From NCBI GenBank assembly GCA_041908445.1, contig JAYRFK010000119.1, positions 1 through 64,000 of the forward strand: 64,000 bases of DNA, in the 5' to 3' direction. The translations under genes were made by a program, and so were the position numbers. Position 1 is the first letter of the stretch. Each line of letters starts with the position of its first letter. Shown here one piece after another: positions 7,118 to 16,035 of the stretch. The DNA comes from JAEUJM01 sp041908445. Its GTDB lineage: Bacteria > Actinomycetota > Acidimicrobiia > Acidimicrobiales > DATDAH01. The notes under the pieces are model-generated. The model did no database searches. It was given only the letters and a program-made list of their open reading frames with translations, and had not been told where the DNA came from.

Positions 7118-8976
7118 CGCCGGCCCGCCGCGTGGAGCTTGTCGAACACGGCGTCGGCCACCTTGTCGGGCAGCCAGGGCAGCGCCCGGAGGGTGTCGAG
7201 GTCGGCCTGCTTGACCGCACCCACGCCGCCGAGCTCCTTCACGAGGCGCTTCTTGCGGGTGGGGCCGAGGCCGGGGATGTCGTCGAGGGCGCTCTTGGTC
7301 ATGCGCTTGCCCCGCAGCTCGCGGTGGTACGAGATGGCAAAGCGGTGGGCCTCGTCCCGCAGCCGCTGCAGCAGGTAGAGCGCCTCGGACTGGCGGGGGA
7401 TGCGGATGGGGTCGGACTCACCCGGCACGTAGACCTCCTCGAAGCGCTTGGCCAGCGACGCCACCGGGATCTCGTCCTCCAGGCCGAGGTCCTCGAGCAC
7501 CCGGATCGCCACCGACAGCTGGCCTTTGCCGCCGTCGACCACGAGCAGTTGCGGCGGGTAGGCGAAGCGGTTGGGGCGTTCTCCGGGCGGCTTGCCCCGC
7601 TCGTCCAGGTAGGCCTTGAGGCGGCGCGTCAGCACCTCCTCCATGGCCGCGAAGTCGTCGTTGCCGTCGACCTCGCGGATCTTGAAGCGGCGGTAGTCGC
7701 TCTTCTTGGGCAGGCCGTCCTCGACCACCACCATCGAGCCCACGTAGTCGCTGCCCTGGATGTGGCTCATGTCGTAGCACTCGATCCGCAGCGGGGCGGT
7801 GGGTAGGCCGAGGTACTCCTGGAGCTCGTTGAGGGCCCGGGCCCGGCTGTTGTGGTCGGAGGCCCGCCGCAGGCGGTGGCGGGTGAGCTCCTCCTTCGCG
7901 TTGCGGGTCACGGTCTCCTGCAGCGCCCGCTTGTCCCCGCGCTGGGGCACCCGGATCGACACCGCCGAGCCGCGCCCCTCGGACAGCCAGCGCTGGTAGA
8001 GGTCGGGCTCGTCGGGCTCGGTGGGGACGAGCACCGTCTTGGGCACGCCGAGCGGCGGCTCGTCGTAGTAGAGGCCCTCGAGCACGTTGCCGACGAGCTC
8101 CGGCGGGGTGACGTCCTCGACCTTGTCGATCACGAAGCCCTTGCGGCCCACCACCCGGCCCCGGCGCACGTAGAACACCTGGACCGCGGCCTCGAGGTCG
8201 TCGTCGGCGATTCCGATGACGTCGAGGTCCTCGTTGCGCTCGGCCACCATCTGCTGCTTCTCGATGGCCTTGCGGACGCTGGTGAGCTTGTCGCGGAGGC
8301 GGGCGGCCCGCTCGAAGGCCAGCTCGTCGGCGGCCTCGCGCATCTCGGCCTCGAGGCGCTTGACGATCGTGTCGGTGTCGCCGTCGAGGAAGTCGAGCAG
8401 CTCGTCCACAAGCTCCCGGTAGTGCTCCTCGGTGACCTCGCCCACGCACGGCCCGCTGCACTTCTCGATGTGGAACAGCAGGCACGGCCGCCCCGAGCGC
8501 TCGTGGCGGGTGAACTTGTTGTCCGAGCAGGTCCGCAACGGGAACGTGCGCAGCAGGAGGTCGAGCGTCTCGCGGATGGCGTAGGCGTGCCCGTAGGGCC
8601 CGAAGTAGCGCACGCCCTTGCGCTTCGCGCCCCGCATGACCATCGGGCGCGGCCACTCGTCGCCGACGGTCACGGCGAGGAAGGGGTAGCTCTTGTCGTC
8701 GACCAGGCGGATGTTGAAGCGGGGCCGGTGCTGCTTGATGAGGCTGTACTCGAGCATGAGCGCCTCGACGTCGTTGCCGACCTGGATCCACTCGACGCTC
8801 TCGGCCGACGCCACCATCTGGGCGGTGCGCACCGGCAGGTGGGTCTGGAAGTAGTTCGACAGGCGCGACCGCAGGGACTTGGCCTTGCCCACGTAGATGA
8901 CCCGGCCGTCCTTGTCCTTGAACTGGTAGGAGCCGGGGGCGTCGGGGATCGTCCCCGCGGGAGGTCGCTGCACCAT
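7114..8976 (-). CDS. uvrC: UvrABC excinuclease subunit C
   Basis: UvrC makes the 3' and 5' incisions in nucleotide excision repair. This 620-residue protein has the N-terminal GIY-YIG nuclease domain (PGSYQF, VIYVGKAKSLRSRL), a central UVR motif for UvrB contact (DELAFERAARLRDKL), the RNase H-like 5' nuclease domain (ECYDMSHIQGSDYVGS, LLVVDGGKGQL) and a C-terminal helix-hairpin-helix domain (DDIPGLGPTRKKRLV). I chose the ATG at 8976; a GTG at 9003 would add nine residues before the conserved start and lacks a clear ribosome site. It is the first gene of the operon running to secG. Confidence 0.95.
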   Translation of the reverse strand: MVQRPPAGTIPDAPGSYQFKDKDGRVIYVGKAKSLRSRLSNYFQTHLPVRTAQMVASAESVEWIQVGNDVEALMLEYSLIKQHRPRFNIRLVDDKSYPFLAVTVGDEWPRPMVMRGAKRKGVRYFGPYGHAYAIRETLDLLLRTFPLRTCSDNKFTRHERSGRPCLLFHIEKCSGPCVGEVTEEHYRELVDELLDFLDGDTDTIVKRLEAEMREAADELAFERAARLRDKLTSVRKAIEKQQMVAERNEDLDVIGIADDDLEAAVQVFYVRRGRVVGRKGFVIDKVEDVTPPELVGNVLEGLYYDEPPLGVPKTVLVPTEPDEPDLYQRWLSEGRGSAVSIRVPQRGDKRALQETVTRNAKEELTRHRLRRASDHNSRARALNELQEYLGLPTAPLRIECYDMSHIQGSDYVGSMVVVEDGLPKKSDYRRFKIREVDGNDDFAAMEEVLTRRLKAYLDERGKPPGERPNRFAYPPQLLVVDGGKGQLSVAIRVLEDLGLEDEIPVASLAKRFEEVYVPGESDPIRIPRQSEALYLLQRLRDEAHRFAISYHRELRGKRMTKSALDDIPGLGPTRKKRLVKELGGVGAVKQADLDTLRALPWLPDKVADAVFDKLHAAGRR

Positions 8977-9034
8977 GACGGGTGCCAGCCTACGACCGCC
9001 CACCGACAGGCCGACCGGCCCGGCGGCGGCCGGC

Positions 9035-11218
9035 TCAGCCCAGCGGGATGGGCCGGAGCGCCGGGTCGTCGCCCTCGGTCACCTCGTAGAACCGGATCTG
9101 GTGCGTGCCTTCGGTGAGGGTGGACCGCAGCAGCATCGCCGCCACCCGGCCCGGCGCGAACTGGTCGGTGTACAGCGGCACCACGGCGGCGATGCGGTCG
9201 TCCACGGTCACCGCCACCCGGGTGCCGTCGGGCGCGGTGCCGTTGACGCGACCCACGACGAGCGCCGGGAAGTCCTCACCCTCGGCCACCTCGACGGTGC
9301 CGCCGGTCTCGACGTGGGCGGGTCCCAGCTCGCTCACGGGCCCCGCCCGCAGGTTCGCCACCCGCCGCCCGAGCAGGTTGGGTCGGGGCCCGAACGAGTA
9401 CCAGCGCGAGGCTCGGGTCTCCTCGGGCAGGTAGGTGTCGACGCCGCCGGCGAACACGTCCTCGAGGGTGGCCTGGTCGCTGATGTCGATCGGGTCCTCG
9501 AAGTCGTAGCTGGCGCCCGACAGGCCCACGGCGCGGAGGAAGGGCTTGCGGTCGGTGCTGCGGGGCTCGCCGGCCAGGGACACCCCGTCGACCTCCCAGG
9601 GGATGTCGATGCCGAGGAGGTCGGCCATGGTCGGCACCACGTCGATGGTCTGGGCGTTGCGGTCGTCGACGCGGCCCTCGGTCTGCCCGGGCGCCTTGAT
9701 GAGCAGCGGCACCCACGCCATGTCGTCCATGGTCTCGGGCGCCGGCGGTTCCGGGCCCAGGCCCCGCACCGACTCGCCGGCCTCGAACGTGATGCCGTGG
9801 TCGGCGGTCAGGACCACCATGGCGTCGTCGTAGAGCCCCGAGCGGTGCAGGCGGCGGAGCAGGTCGCCCACGAGCGAGTCGAGGTAGCCGACCTGCAGCA
9901 GCATGCGGTGGCGGTCGAACTCGGCGGCCTGCTCGGCCGGGCCGCGGCGGTTGCCCGCGGGGTCGTCGCCCTGCACGTCGGCGACCTCCCGGAGGCCCTC
10001 GTCGGCGGTGTACTGCTCCCCCGTCGGCAGGCGGGAGTAAGGCGTGTGCGGCAACAGGAGGTGCAGGAAGTGCACCGTCGGTCCCTCGTCGGCCTGGATC
10101 GACCTCAGGAGCCCGGCGAGGCCCTCGGGCCGGGGACCGAAGATGGCGTAGATGTCCGCCTGGCCCTTGTCGTCGAGGGCCCGGTCGACCTCGCGGCCCG
10201 CGGCGGCGTCGGCCTGGGCCGCGGCGGTCTCCGGGTCGGCGAGGTCGGTGCCGGCGCCGAGGTCGGCCGACGGGCTGACGAGCGTGCGGTACACGCTGCC
10301 GGCGTCGTCGAGCAGGGCGTTCAGCGGGGAGGGCTCGGCGGCGCCGCCGTCACCCCGGGTGTGCCGCGGCTTCGGCTCGTTGCAGATCGCCGCCGGGCAC
10401 AGGGCGGTGATGGGCTCGACCGCCTGGAGGTCGTACACCCCGCCGAGCAGGGTGAACAGGTTCTCGGGGTGCGAGCGCGCATCGGCGCCGCGTCCGTCCT
10501 CGGGGAGCTGGCCGGTGACGACGGACGGCACGGCGAACAGGGTCGAGTTCGTGACCGTCGTGGTGTTGCGGTACCAGGTCGCGTCCCCCGCCAGCGCGGC
10601 GAGGTTCGGGTAGAGGTCGGCGTCGATCTCGCCGTCGGTGTCGACGATCGAGGTGAGGGGCCACTCGTCGAAGACGATCATGACGACCGGCGGCAGCTCC
10701 TCGGGGCGGCGGATGTCGAGCGAGGCCGCCTCGGCGTTCTCGGGGCGGAGCAGCTCCCCGGCCGGCGACAGCACGAGGAAGCTGACGAGGAAGAGCACCG
10801 GCCCGACCGCCAGGTAGTGCAGCAGGGTGCGGGTGGCGTCGCGGGTCCGGTAGAGCCAGATCACCAGCGCGGCGGCGCCGACGCCGAGCGCCACCAGCAG
10901 GAGGCCCGGCGACCACCCGAGGTGCTTCACGACGTACATGGCCAGGAGCGCGGTGAGCAGCCCGAGGGTGGCCAGGTGGACCGGCTGGCGGGCGCGGGGC
11001 GCGATGAGGCCGACCAGCGCGCCGACGCCCCAGAGGACGACCGGCGGCACCAGGAGCAGCACGAGGGCGAAGGCGACGATGTCCCGGCTGGTCGCGTCGG
11101 CGAAGACGAACACCTCGGGGCTGGCGCCGAAGACCTCGTAGAGGGGCTGCGCGACGGCGACGCCGCTCAGGCCGAAGATCTCGAGGAGCCGCCAGAGCTC
11201 CGGGTGCCGCGTCGACAT
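9035..11218 (-). CDS. Membrane-anchored sulfatase / alkaline-phosphatase superfamily enzyme
   Basis: This 727-residue protein has about five to six N-terminal membrane helices (first 165 residues) followed by an extracytoplasmic sulfatase-fold domain. The metal-binding aspartate is in VVMIVFDEWP, the likely nucleophile threonine/serine in TNSTLFAVPS, and the second metal site in LTADHGITF. The layout resembles LtaS-like glycerophosphate transferases and phosphoethanolamine transferases, so it may transfer or hydrolyse a phosphate or sulfate ester on a cell-envelope glycan; I cannot tell which. It is transcribed away from nadA and lies about 1.4 kb from the glycan island, which gives weak contextual support. 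Confidence 0.75.
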   Translation of the reverse strand: MSTRHPELWRLLEIFGLSGVAVAQPLYEVFGASPEVFVFADATSRDIVAFALVLLLVPPVVLWGVGALVGLIAPRARQPVHLATLGLLTALLAMYVVKHLGWSPGLLLVALGVGAAALVIWLYRTRDATRTLLHYLAVGPVLFLVSFLVLSPAGELLRPENAEAASLDIRRPEELPPVVMIVFDEWPLTSIVDTDGEIDADLYPNLAALAGDATWYRNTTTVTNSTLFAVPSVVTGQLPEDGRGADARSHPENLFTLLGGVYDLQAVEPITALCPAAICNEPKPRHTRGDGGAAEPSPLNALLDDAGSVYRTLVSPSADLGAGTDLADPETAAAQADAAAGREVDRALDDKGQADIYAIFGPRPEGLAGLLRSIQADEGPTVHFLHLLLPHTPYSRLPTGEQYTADEGLREVADVQGDDPAGNRRGPAEQAAEFDRHRMLLQVGYLDSLVGDLLRRLHRSGLYDDAMVVLTADHGITFEAGESVRGLGPEPPAPETMDDMAWVPLLIKAPGQTEGRVDDRNAQTIDVVPTMADLLGIDIPWEVDGVSLAGEPRSTDRKPFLRAVGLSGASYDFEDPIDISDQATLEDVFAGGVDTYLPEETRASRWYSFGPRPNLLGRRVANLRAGPVSELGPAHVETGGTVEVAEGEDFPALVVGRVNGTAPDGTRVAVTVDDRIAAVVPLYTDQFAPGRVAAMLLRSTLTEGTHQIRFYEVTEGDDPALRPIPLG

Positions 11219-11456
11219 GGCCCCCGATCATCGCCCGAAACGCACCCGGTCCCGTGTCACCCCGGTCACGGTCCGGTCGGGCCGGGGTCACCCAGGCGTC
11301 ATCCGACCGACACGGATTGGACACGACGGCCGCGGGCGGCGGCGTACACTGGAACCACGCCGGCCTGGCTTCCGGCGACATATCAGCTCCGTGGGCGACA
11401 TCCCCGTGGCGTGGCGACCAGGCTGCCCCCACCGCCCATCCAGCGGAGCTCCCTCC

Positions 11457-11462
11457 AGGAGG
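11457..11462 (+). promoter_or_regulatory. Strong ribosome binding site for nadA
   Basis: AGGAGG lies 11 nt before the ATG at 11474. It decides the nadA start over several upstream in-frame codons that would read through the 255-bp intergenic region. The rest of 11219–11456 holds no gene; a TACACT at 11345–11350 might be a -10 box, but no well-spaced -35 is seen. Confidence 0.6.
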
Positions 11463-11473
11463 TCCCCCACAAC

Positions 11474-12568
11474 ATGCTGAGGCTCCAGACCCCGCTCCCC
11501 GAGCGCTACCTCGACGCCACCCCGGAACAGCTCGACGAGTGGATCGCCGCGGCCAAGGACACCCTGGGCGACCAGGTCTTCCTGCTCGGCCACCACTACC
11601 AGCGCGACGAGGTCATGAAGTGGTGTGACGCCCGGGGCGACTCGTACCGCCTGTCGGTGCTCGCCCAGCAGCGCCCGCAGGCCAAGTACATCGTGTTCTG
11701 CGGCGTGCACTTCATGGCCGAGTCGGCCGACGTGCTCACCGCCGACGACCAGCAGGTCGTCCTCCCCGACCTGAACGCCGGCTGCTCGATGGCCGACATG
11801 GCCGACCTCGACCAGGTCGAGGAGGCGTGGGAGGCCCTCAGCGGGGTCATCGACGTCGAGCGCCTCGTCCCCATCACCTACATGAACTCGTCGGCGGCCC
11901 TGAAGGCGTTCGTGGGCGAGCACGGCGGCGCCGTGTGCACCTCGACCAACGCCCGGGCGGTGCTCGACTGGGCCATGACCAGGGGCGACAAGGTCCTGTT
12001 CTTCCCGGACCAGCACCTCGGGCGCAACACCGGCTACCAGATGGGCTACACCGAGGCCGACATGCGGGTCTGGAACCCGCGCTTCGACCTCGGCGGGCTG
12101 AGCGAGGCCGACTGCAAGGAGGCCACGTTCCTGCTCTGGCGGGGCCACTGCTCGGTGCACCAGCGCTTCCGCCCCGAGCACGTCGAGGCCTTCCGGGCCG
12201 AGCACCCCGACGGCCTCGTCGTCGTGCACCCCGAATGCGCCCACGACGTGTGCGAGCTGGCCGACTCGGTCGGGTCGACCGACTTCATCATCCGCGCCGT
12301 GGACGCGGCGCCCGTGGGCGCCACCATCGGCGTGGGCACCGAGATCCACCTCGTCCAGCGCCTCGACGCCGAGACGCCCGACAAGACCGTGGTCTCGCTC
12401 GACCCGCTGATCTGCCCCTGCTCGACCATGTTCCGCATCGACGGCCCCCACCTCGCGTGGGTGCTCGAGTCGCTGGTGGCCGGCGAGGTGGTCAACCGCA
12501 TCACCGTCGACCCCGACACCGCCGAGTGGGCCCGCGTCGCCCTCCAGCGCATGCTCGACATCACCTGA
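11474..12568 (+). CDS. nadA: Quinolinate synthase NadA
   Basis: NadA condenses iminoaspartate with dihydroxyacetone phosphate to quinolinate in de novo NAD synthesis, using a [4Fe-4S] cluster. The 364-residue protein has the LGHHYQRDEV substrate motif near the N terminus, three candidate cluster cysteines in IVFCGVHFMAES, VHPECAHDV and LICPCSTM, and FPDQHLGRNTGYQ. Its dihydroxyacetone phosphate substrate links it to the tpiA step. No nadB or nadC is adjacent, so it appears monocistronic. The gap to pseB is 89 nt. Confidence 0.95.
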   Translation: MLRLQTPLPERYLDATPEQLDEWIAAAKDTLGDQVFLLGHHYQRDEVMKWCDARGDSYRLSVLAQQRPQAKYIVFCGVHFMAESADVLTADDQQVVLPDLNAGCSMADMADLDQVEEAWEALSGVIDVERLVPITYMNSSAALKAFVGEHGGAVCTSTNARAVLDWAMTRGDKVLFFPDQHLGRNTGYQMGYTEADMRVWNPRFDLGGLSEADCKEATFLLWRGHCSVHQRFRPEHVEAFRAEHPDGLVVVHPECAHDVCELADSVGSTDFIIRAVDAAPVGATIGVGTEIHLVQRLDAETPDKTVVSLDPLICPCSTMFRIDGPHLAWVLESLVAGEVVNRITVDPDTAEWARVALQRMLDIT

Positions 12569-12657
12569 AAGGGCACGCTGCGTGAGCAGCTGTGACCACC
12601 CAAAGTGATAGTCCGGGCCAGGGCTGTAGGTCGCACGGCCCATGCCGATGGAGGGGC

Positions 12658-13626
12658 ATGGACCTCTCCGGCGCGACCATCCTCCTCACCGGTGGCACAG
12701 GCAGCTTCGGCAACGCGTTCGTCGAGCGGGTGCTCGACGAGTGGCCCGACGCCGTCATCCGGGTGTACAGCCGGGACGAGCTGAAGCAGTCCGAGATGCT
12801 CGCCCGCTACGGCGACCGCAACGTCCGCTACCTGCTCGGCGACGTCCGCAACAAGACCCGCCTGGCCCGGGCCTGTCAGGGCGCCGACGTGATCGTGCAC
12901 GCCGCGGCCATGAAGCAGGTGCCGGCGTGCGAGTACAACCCCTTCGAAGCGGTGCAGACCAACGTGCTGGGCAGCCAGCACATCGTCGACTGCGCCATCG
13001 ACTCGAGCGTCACCAAGGTCGTCGCCCTCTCGACCGACAAGGCCGTGAACCCGGTCAACCTCTACGGCGCCACCAAGCTCTGCGAGGAGAAGATCGTGGT
13101 GCAGGGCAACGCCTACGCGAGCCACTCCGACACGGTGCTCTCCTGCGTGCGCTACGGGAACGTGGTCGGCTCCCGGGGCTCGGTCGTCCCGCTGTTCAAG
13201 AAGCAGGCCGAGACCGGTCGCCTGACCGTCACCGACGAGCGCATGACCCGGTTCTGGATCACCCTCGACCAGGCGGTCGACCTCGTGCTGTTCGCCCTCG
13301 ACCACGCGGCCGGCGGCGAGGTGTTCATCCCCAAGATCCCGTCGATGAAGGTCACCGACCTCGCCGAGGCCATCGCGCCGGGCGTGCCCCGCGACGTCAC
13401 CGGCATCCGTCCCGGCGAGAAGCTCCACGAGATCCTCCTGACCGGCGACGAGAGCCGGCACTCGGTCGAGACCGAGGACGTCTACGTGGTGCTGCCCGAG
13501 CACCCGTGGTGGACCGACGAGCCCCGCTGGCTCGAGGGCAAGCCCCTCGACGACGACTTCACCTACTCCTCGGCCACGAACGCCGAGTGGCTCTCCGTGG
13601 AGGAGCTCCGGGAGCTGGTGGGTTGA
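12658..13626 (+). CDS. pseB: UDP-GlcNAc 4,6-dehydratase (inverting), PseB-like
   Basis: This 322-residue extended short-chain dehydrogenase starts the pseudaminic acid pathway by converting UDP-GlcNAc to the 4-keto-6-deoxy-L-arabino sugar with tightly bound NADP. It has the GGTGSFGNAF Rossmann motif, HAAAMKQVPACEYNP, and the active-site STDKAV…YGATK arrangement of the PseB/FlaA1 group. The C-terminal RPGEKLHE motif is typical. The ATG at 12658 has GGAGGGG a few bases upstream; an earlier ATG at 12592 would add an unconserved Cys/Arg-rich stretch. It leads a plus-strand run of at least nine overlapping or closely spaced genes. Confidence 0.93.
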   Translation: MDLSGATILLTGGTGSFGNAFVERVLDEWPDAVIRVYSRDELKQSEMLARYGDRNVRYLLGDVRNKTRLARACQGADVIVHAAAMKQVPACEYNPFEAVQTNVLGSQHIVDCAIDSSVTKVVALSTDKAVNPVNLYGATKLCEEKIVVQGNAYASHSDTVLSCVRYGNVVGSRGSVVPLFKKQAETGRLTVTDERMTRFWITLDQAVDLVLFALDHAAGGEVFIPKIPSMKVTDLAEAIAPGVPRDVTGIRPGEKLHEILLTGDESRHSVETEDVYVVLPEHPWWTDEPRWLEGKPLDDDFTYSSATNAEWLSVEELRELVG

Positions 13627-13687
13627 GGCTGACGGAGGAGGCCGGGGCCCGAGCGGCCCGGCGAGGGACGAGCCAGGAGCGGGCGAC

Positions 13688-14773
13688 GTGATCCCGTACG
13701 GCCGCCAGTCGGTCGACGACGACGACATCGCCGCGGTCACCGCGGTCCTGAAGGGCGACTGGCTGACCCAGGGGCCCGCGGTGGACGAGTTCGAGGCGCG
13801 GCTCTGCGAGATCACCGGCGCCCGCCACGCCGTCGCCTTCTCGAGCGGCACCGCGGCGCTCCACGCCGCGTGCTTCGCCGCCGGCCTGGGTGCCGGTGAC
13901 CGGGTCGGCGTCCCCGCGCTGACCTTCGCGGCGAGCGCGGCCTGCGCGACCTACGTCGGCGCCACCCCCGTGGTGCTCGACATCGACCCCGCCACGCTGA
14001 ACCTCGACCCGGACGCGGTGCCGGCCGACCTCGAGGCCCTGGTCGCGGTCCACTACGCCGGCCTGCCGGTCGACCTCGGGCGCCTGGCCGCCCGACCCCG
14101 GGTGGTCATCGAGGACGCCGCCCACGCCCTCGGCGCCCGGACGCCCGACGGGCCGGTCGGCAACTGCGCCCACAGCGACCTGTGCTGCTTCTCGTTCCAC
14201 CCGGTGAAGGTCGTGACCACCGGCGAGGGTGGCGCGGTCACCACCAACGACGACGACCTGGCCGCGGCCCTGCGCCGGTTCGGCCGCCACGGCGTCGTGC
14301 CCCGCCCCGACCTCGGCGGCTGGGCCTACGAGATCGCCGAGGAGGGCCACAACTTCCGCCTCTCGGACATCGCCGCGGCGCTCGGCACGAGCCAGCTGGC
14401 CAAGCTCGAGCGCTTCGTCACCCGCCGCAACCACCTCGCCGACCGCTACCGCGACCTGCTGACCGACCTCCCGGTCGTGCTCCCGCCGGCCGCCCCCGTC
14501 GGCTGGCGCCACGCCTACCACCTGTTCCCCGTGCAGGTTCCCGCGCGAACCCATGTGTACGACGCCCTTCGTGCCGATGAGGTGATGGTGCAGGTCCACT
14601 ACGTGCCCCTCTACGGCCACCCCCGGTTCGGCGGCGACCCGGCGGCCTTCCCGGCCACCGAGGCGGTGTACCGCGGCCTGCTCTCGCTCCCGCTCTTCCC
14701 GGACCTGACCGAGGACGAGCAGGACACGGTGGTGGTCAAGCTCGAGGCGGCGCTCTCGGAGGTGGTGGCGTGA
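13688..14773 (+). CDS. pseC: UDP-4-keto-6-deoxy-sugar aminotransferase, PseC-like (DegT family)
   Basis: PseC transfers an amino group to C4 of the PseB product using PLP. This 361-residue DegT/DnrJ/EryC1 enzyme has SSGTAALHAA near the N terminus, VIEDAAHALGA (PLP-phosphate and ring contacts) and the Schiff-base lysine in SFHPVKVVTTGEGG. The C-terminal VHYVPLYGHP is a typical PseC substrate segment. GTG start at 13688 with AGGAG about 10 nt upstream. Its stop overlaps the GTG of the next gene (GTGA), so translation is coupled. Confidence 0.92.
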   Translation: MIPYGRQSVDDDDIAAVTAVLKGDWLTQGPAVDEFEARLCEITGARHAVAFSSGTAALHAACFAAGLGAGDRVGVPALTFAASAACATYVGATPVVLDIDPATLNLDPDAVPADLEALVAVHYAGLPVDLGRLAARPRVVIEDAAHALGARTPDGPVGNCAHSDLCCFSFHPVKVVTTGEGGAVTTNDDDLAAALRRFGRHGVVPRPDLGGWAYEIAEEGHNFRLSDIAAALGTSQLAKLERFVTRRNHLADRYRDLLTDLPVVLPPAAPVGWRHAYHLFPVQVPARTHVYDALRADEVMVQVHYVPLYGHPRFGGDPAAFPATEAVYRGLLSLPLFPDLTEDEQDTVVVKLEAALSEVVA

Positions 14774-16035
14774 CGTTCGCGGAGTCGGAGGCCTGGTTCG
14801 CCCGGGCCGAGCGGGTGATCCCGATGGGCACCCAGACGATGTCCAAGCACCCGGGCCAGTGGGTCCGCGGGGCGCACCCCCTGTACCTCGAGCGGGGCAA
14901 GGGCGCCCACGTCTGGGACGTCGACGGCAACGAGTGGCTCGACTACCCGATGGCCCTGGGCCCCGTCCTGCTCGGCTACGCCGAGCCCGTGGTCGACCAG
15001 GCGATCCGCCGCCAGCTCGACCACGGCATCACCTTCACGCTGATGCACCCCCTCGAGGTCGAGGTCGCGGAGCGGATCGTGGCCCTGTGCCCCGGCGTCG
15101 ACGCCGTCCGGTTCGGCAAGTCGGGCTCCGACGCGGTCAGCGCCGCGGTGCGGGCCGCCCGGGCCATCACCGGCCGCGATCGCGTCCTCGTGGCGGGCTA
15201 CCACGGCTGGCACGACTGGTACATCGGCTCCACCACCCGGGACGCCGGCGTCCCGAAGGCCGTCGTCGACCTGACCGCCACCTTCGCCTTCGGCGACCTG
15301 GGCAGCCTCGAGCGGGCGCTCGCGACCTACCCGGACGACGTCGCCGCGGTCGTGCTGGAGCCGTCGGGCGCCACGGTCCCCGACCCCGGCTACCTGGAGG
15401 CGGTGGTCGACCTGACCCGCCGCCACGGCGCGGTCTCGATCTTCGACGAGGTGATCACCGGCTTCCGACTCGCCCCCGGAGGCGCGCGCGAGCGCTACGG
15501 CGTCGAGCCCGACCTCTCCTGCTACGGCAAGGCCCTCGGCAACGGCATGCCCGTGTCCGCGGTCGCCGGCCGGGCGGCGGTCATGGGCGTGTTCGAGGAG
15601 ATCTTCTTCTCCGGCACCCACGGCGGTGAGGCGCTGTCCCTGGCTGCGGCGGCCGCCGTGCTCGACACCATCGCCGACGGCCGCGTCCTGGCCGGGATCG
15701 AGGCCCTCGGCAGCCGCCTCCGGGCGGGCCTGGCCGATCGGGTGACCCGCCACGGGCTCGACGACCTCGTCACCGTCGGAGGTGAGCCCCAGCGCACGGT
15801 CGTCGGTTTCGCCGGTCCCGCTCCCCTGGTGACCAAGAGCTGGGTCCAGCAGTGCTTCGCCGAGGCCCGCATCCTCTTCAACGGCTCGTTCTTCATCAGC
15901 GCCCGCCACACCGACGCCGACGTCGACCGCACGGTCGCCGTCTTCGACGAGGCGCTGGCGGTCCTCGCCAGCGGCGACGACGTCGCCACCCGTCTGGTGG
16001 GCCCACCCGTCGAGCCCGTGTTCCGGCCGGTCTGA
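14770..16035 (+). CDS. Class III PLP-dependent aminotransferase (glutamate-1-semialdehyde aminomutase-like)
   Basis: This 421-residue class III aminotransferase resembles HemL in layout but sits in a sugar operon. Seen are the GSDAVSAAVRAARA region, the YHGWHDW motif, FDEVITGFR (Asp for the PLP ring nitrogen) and the likely Schiff-base lysine in CYGKALGNGMPVSA. Similar enzymes occur in other nonulosonic and capsular clusters and probably aminate a sugar or a small side-chain precursor rather than make tetrapyrrole. It starts at GTG inside the pseC stop and its TGA overlaps the next ATG. The exact substrate is unknown. Confidence 0.8.
   Translation: MTFAESEAWFARAERVIPMGTQTMSKHPGQWVRGAHPLYLERGKGAHVWDVDGNEWLDYPMALGPVLLGYAEPVVDQAIRRQLDHGITFTLMHPLEVEVAERIVALCPGVDAVRFGKSGSDAVSAAVRAARAITGRDRVLVAGYHGWHDWYIGSTTRDAGVPKAVVDLTATFAFGDLGSLERALATYPDDVAAVVLEPSGATVPDPGYLEAVVDLTRRHGAVSIFDEVITGFRLAPGGARERYGVEPDLSCYGKALGNGMPVSAVAGRAAVMGVFEEIFFSGTHGGEALSLAAAAAVLDTIADGRVLAGIEALGSRLRAGLADRVTRHGLDDLVTVGGEPQRTVVGFAGPAPLVTKSWVQQCFAEARILFNGSFFISARHTDADVDRTVAVFDEALAVLASGDDVATRLVGPPVEPVFRPV

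Noticed and set aside
11311..11350. A sigma-70 promoter for nadA (TTGGAC and TACACT)
   Set aside because: The spacing of 22 bp is too long, so I list only the ribosome site.
8975..12568. A 1197-codon open frame on the plus strand spanning the sulfatase gene into nadA
   Set aside because: It is antisense to the sulfatase and only its end is nadA; long open frames opposite real genes are expected at this GC content.
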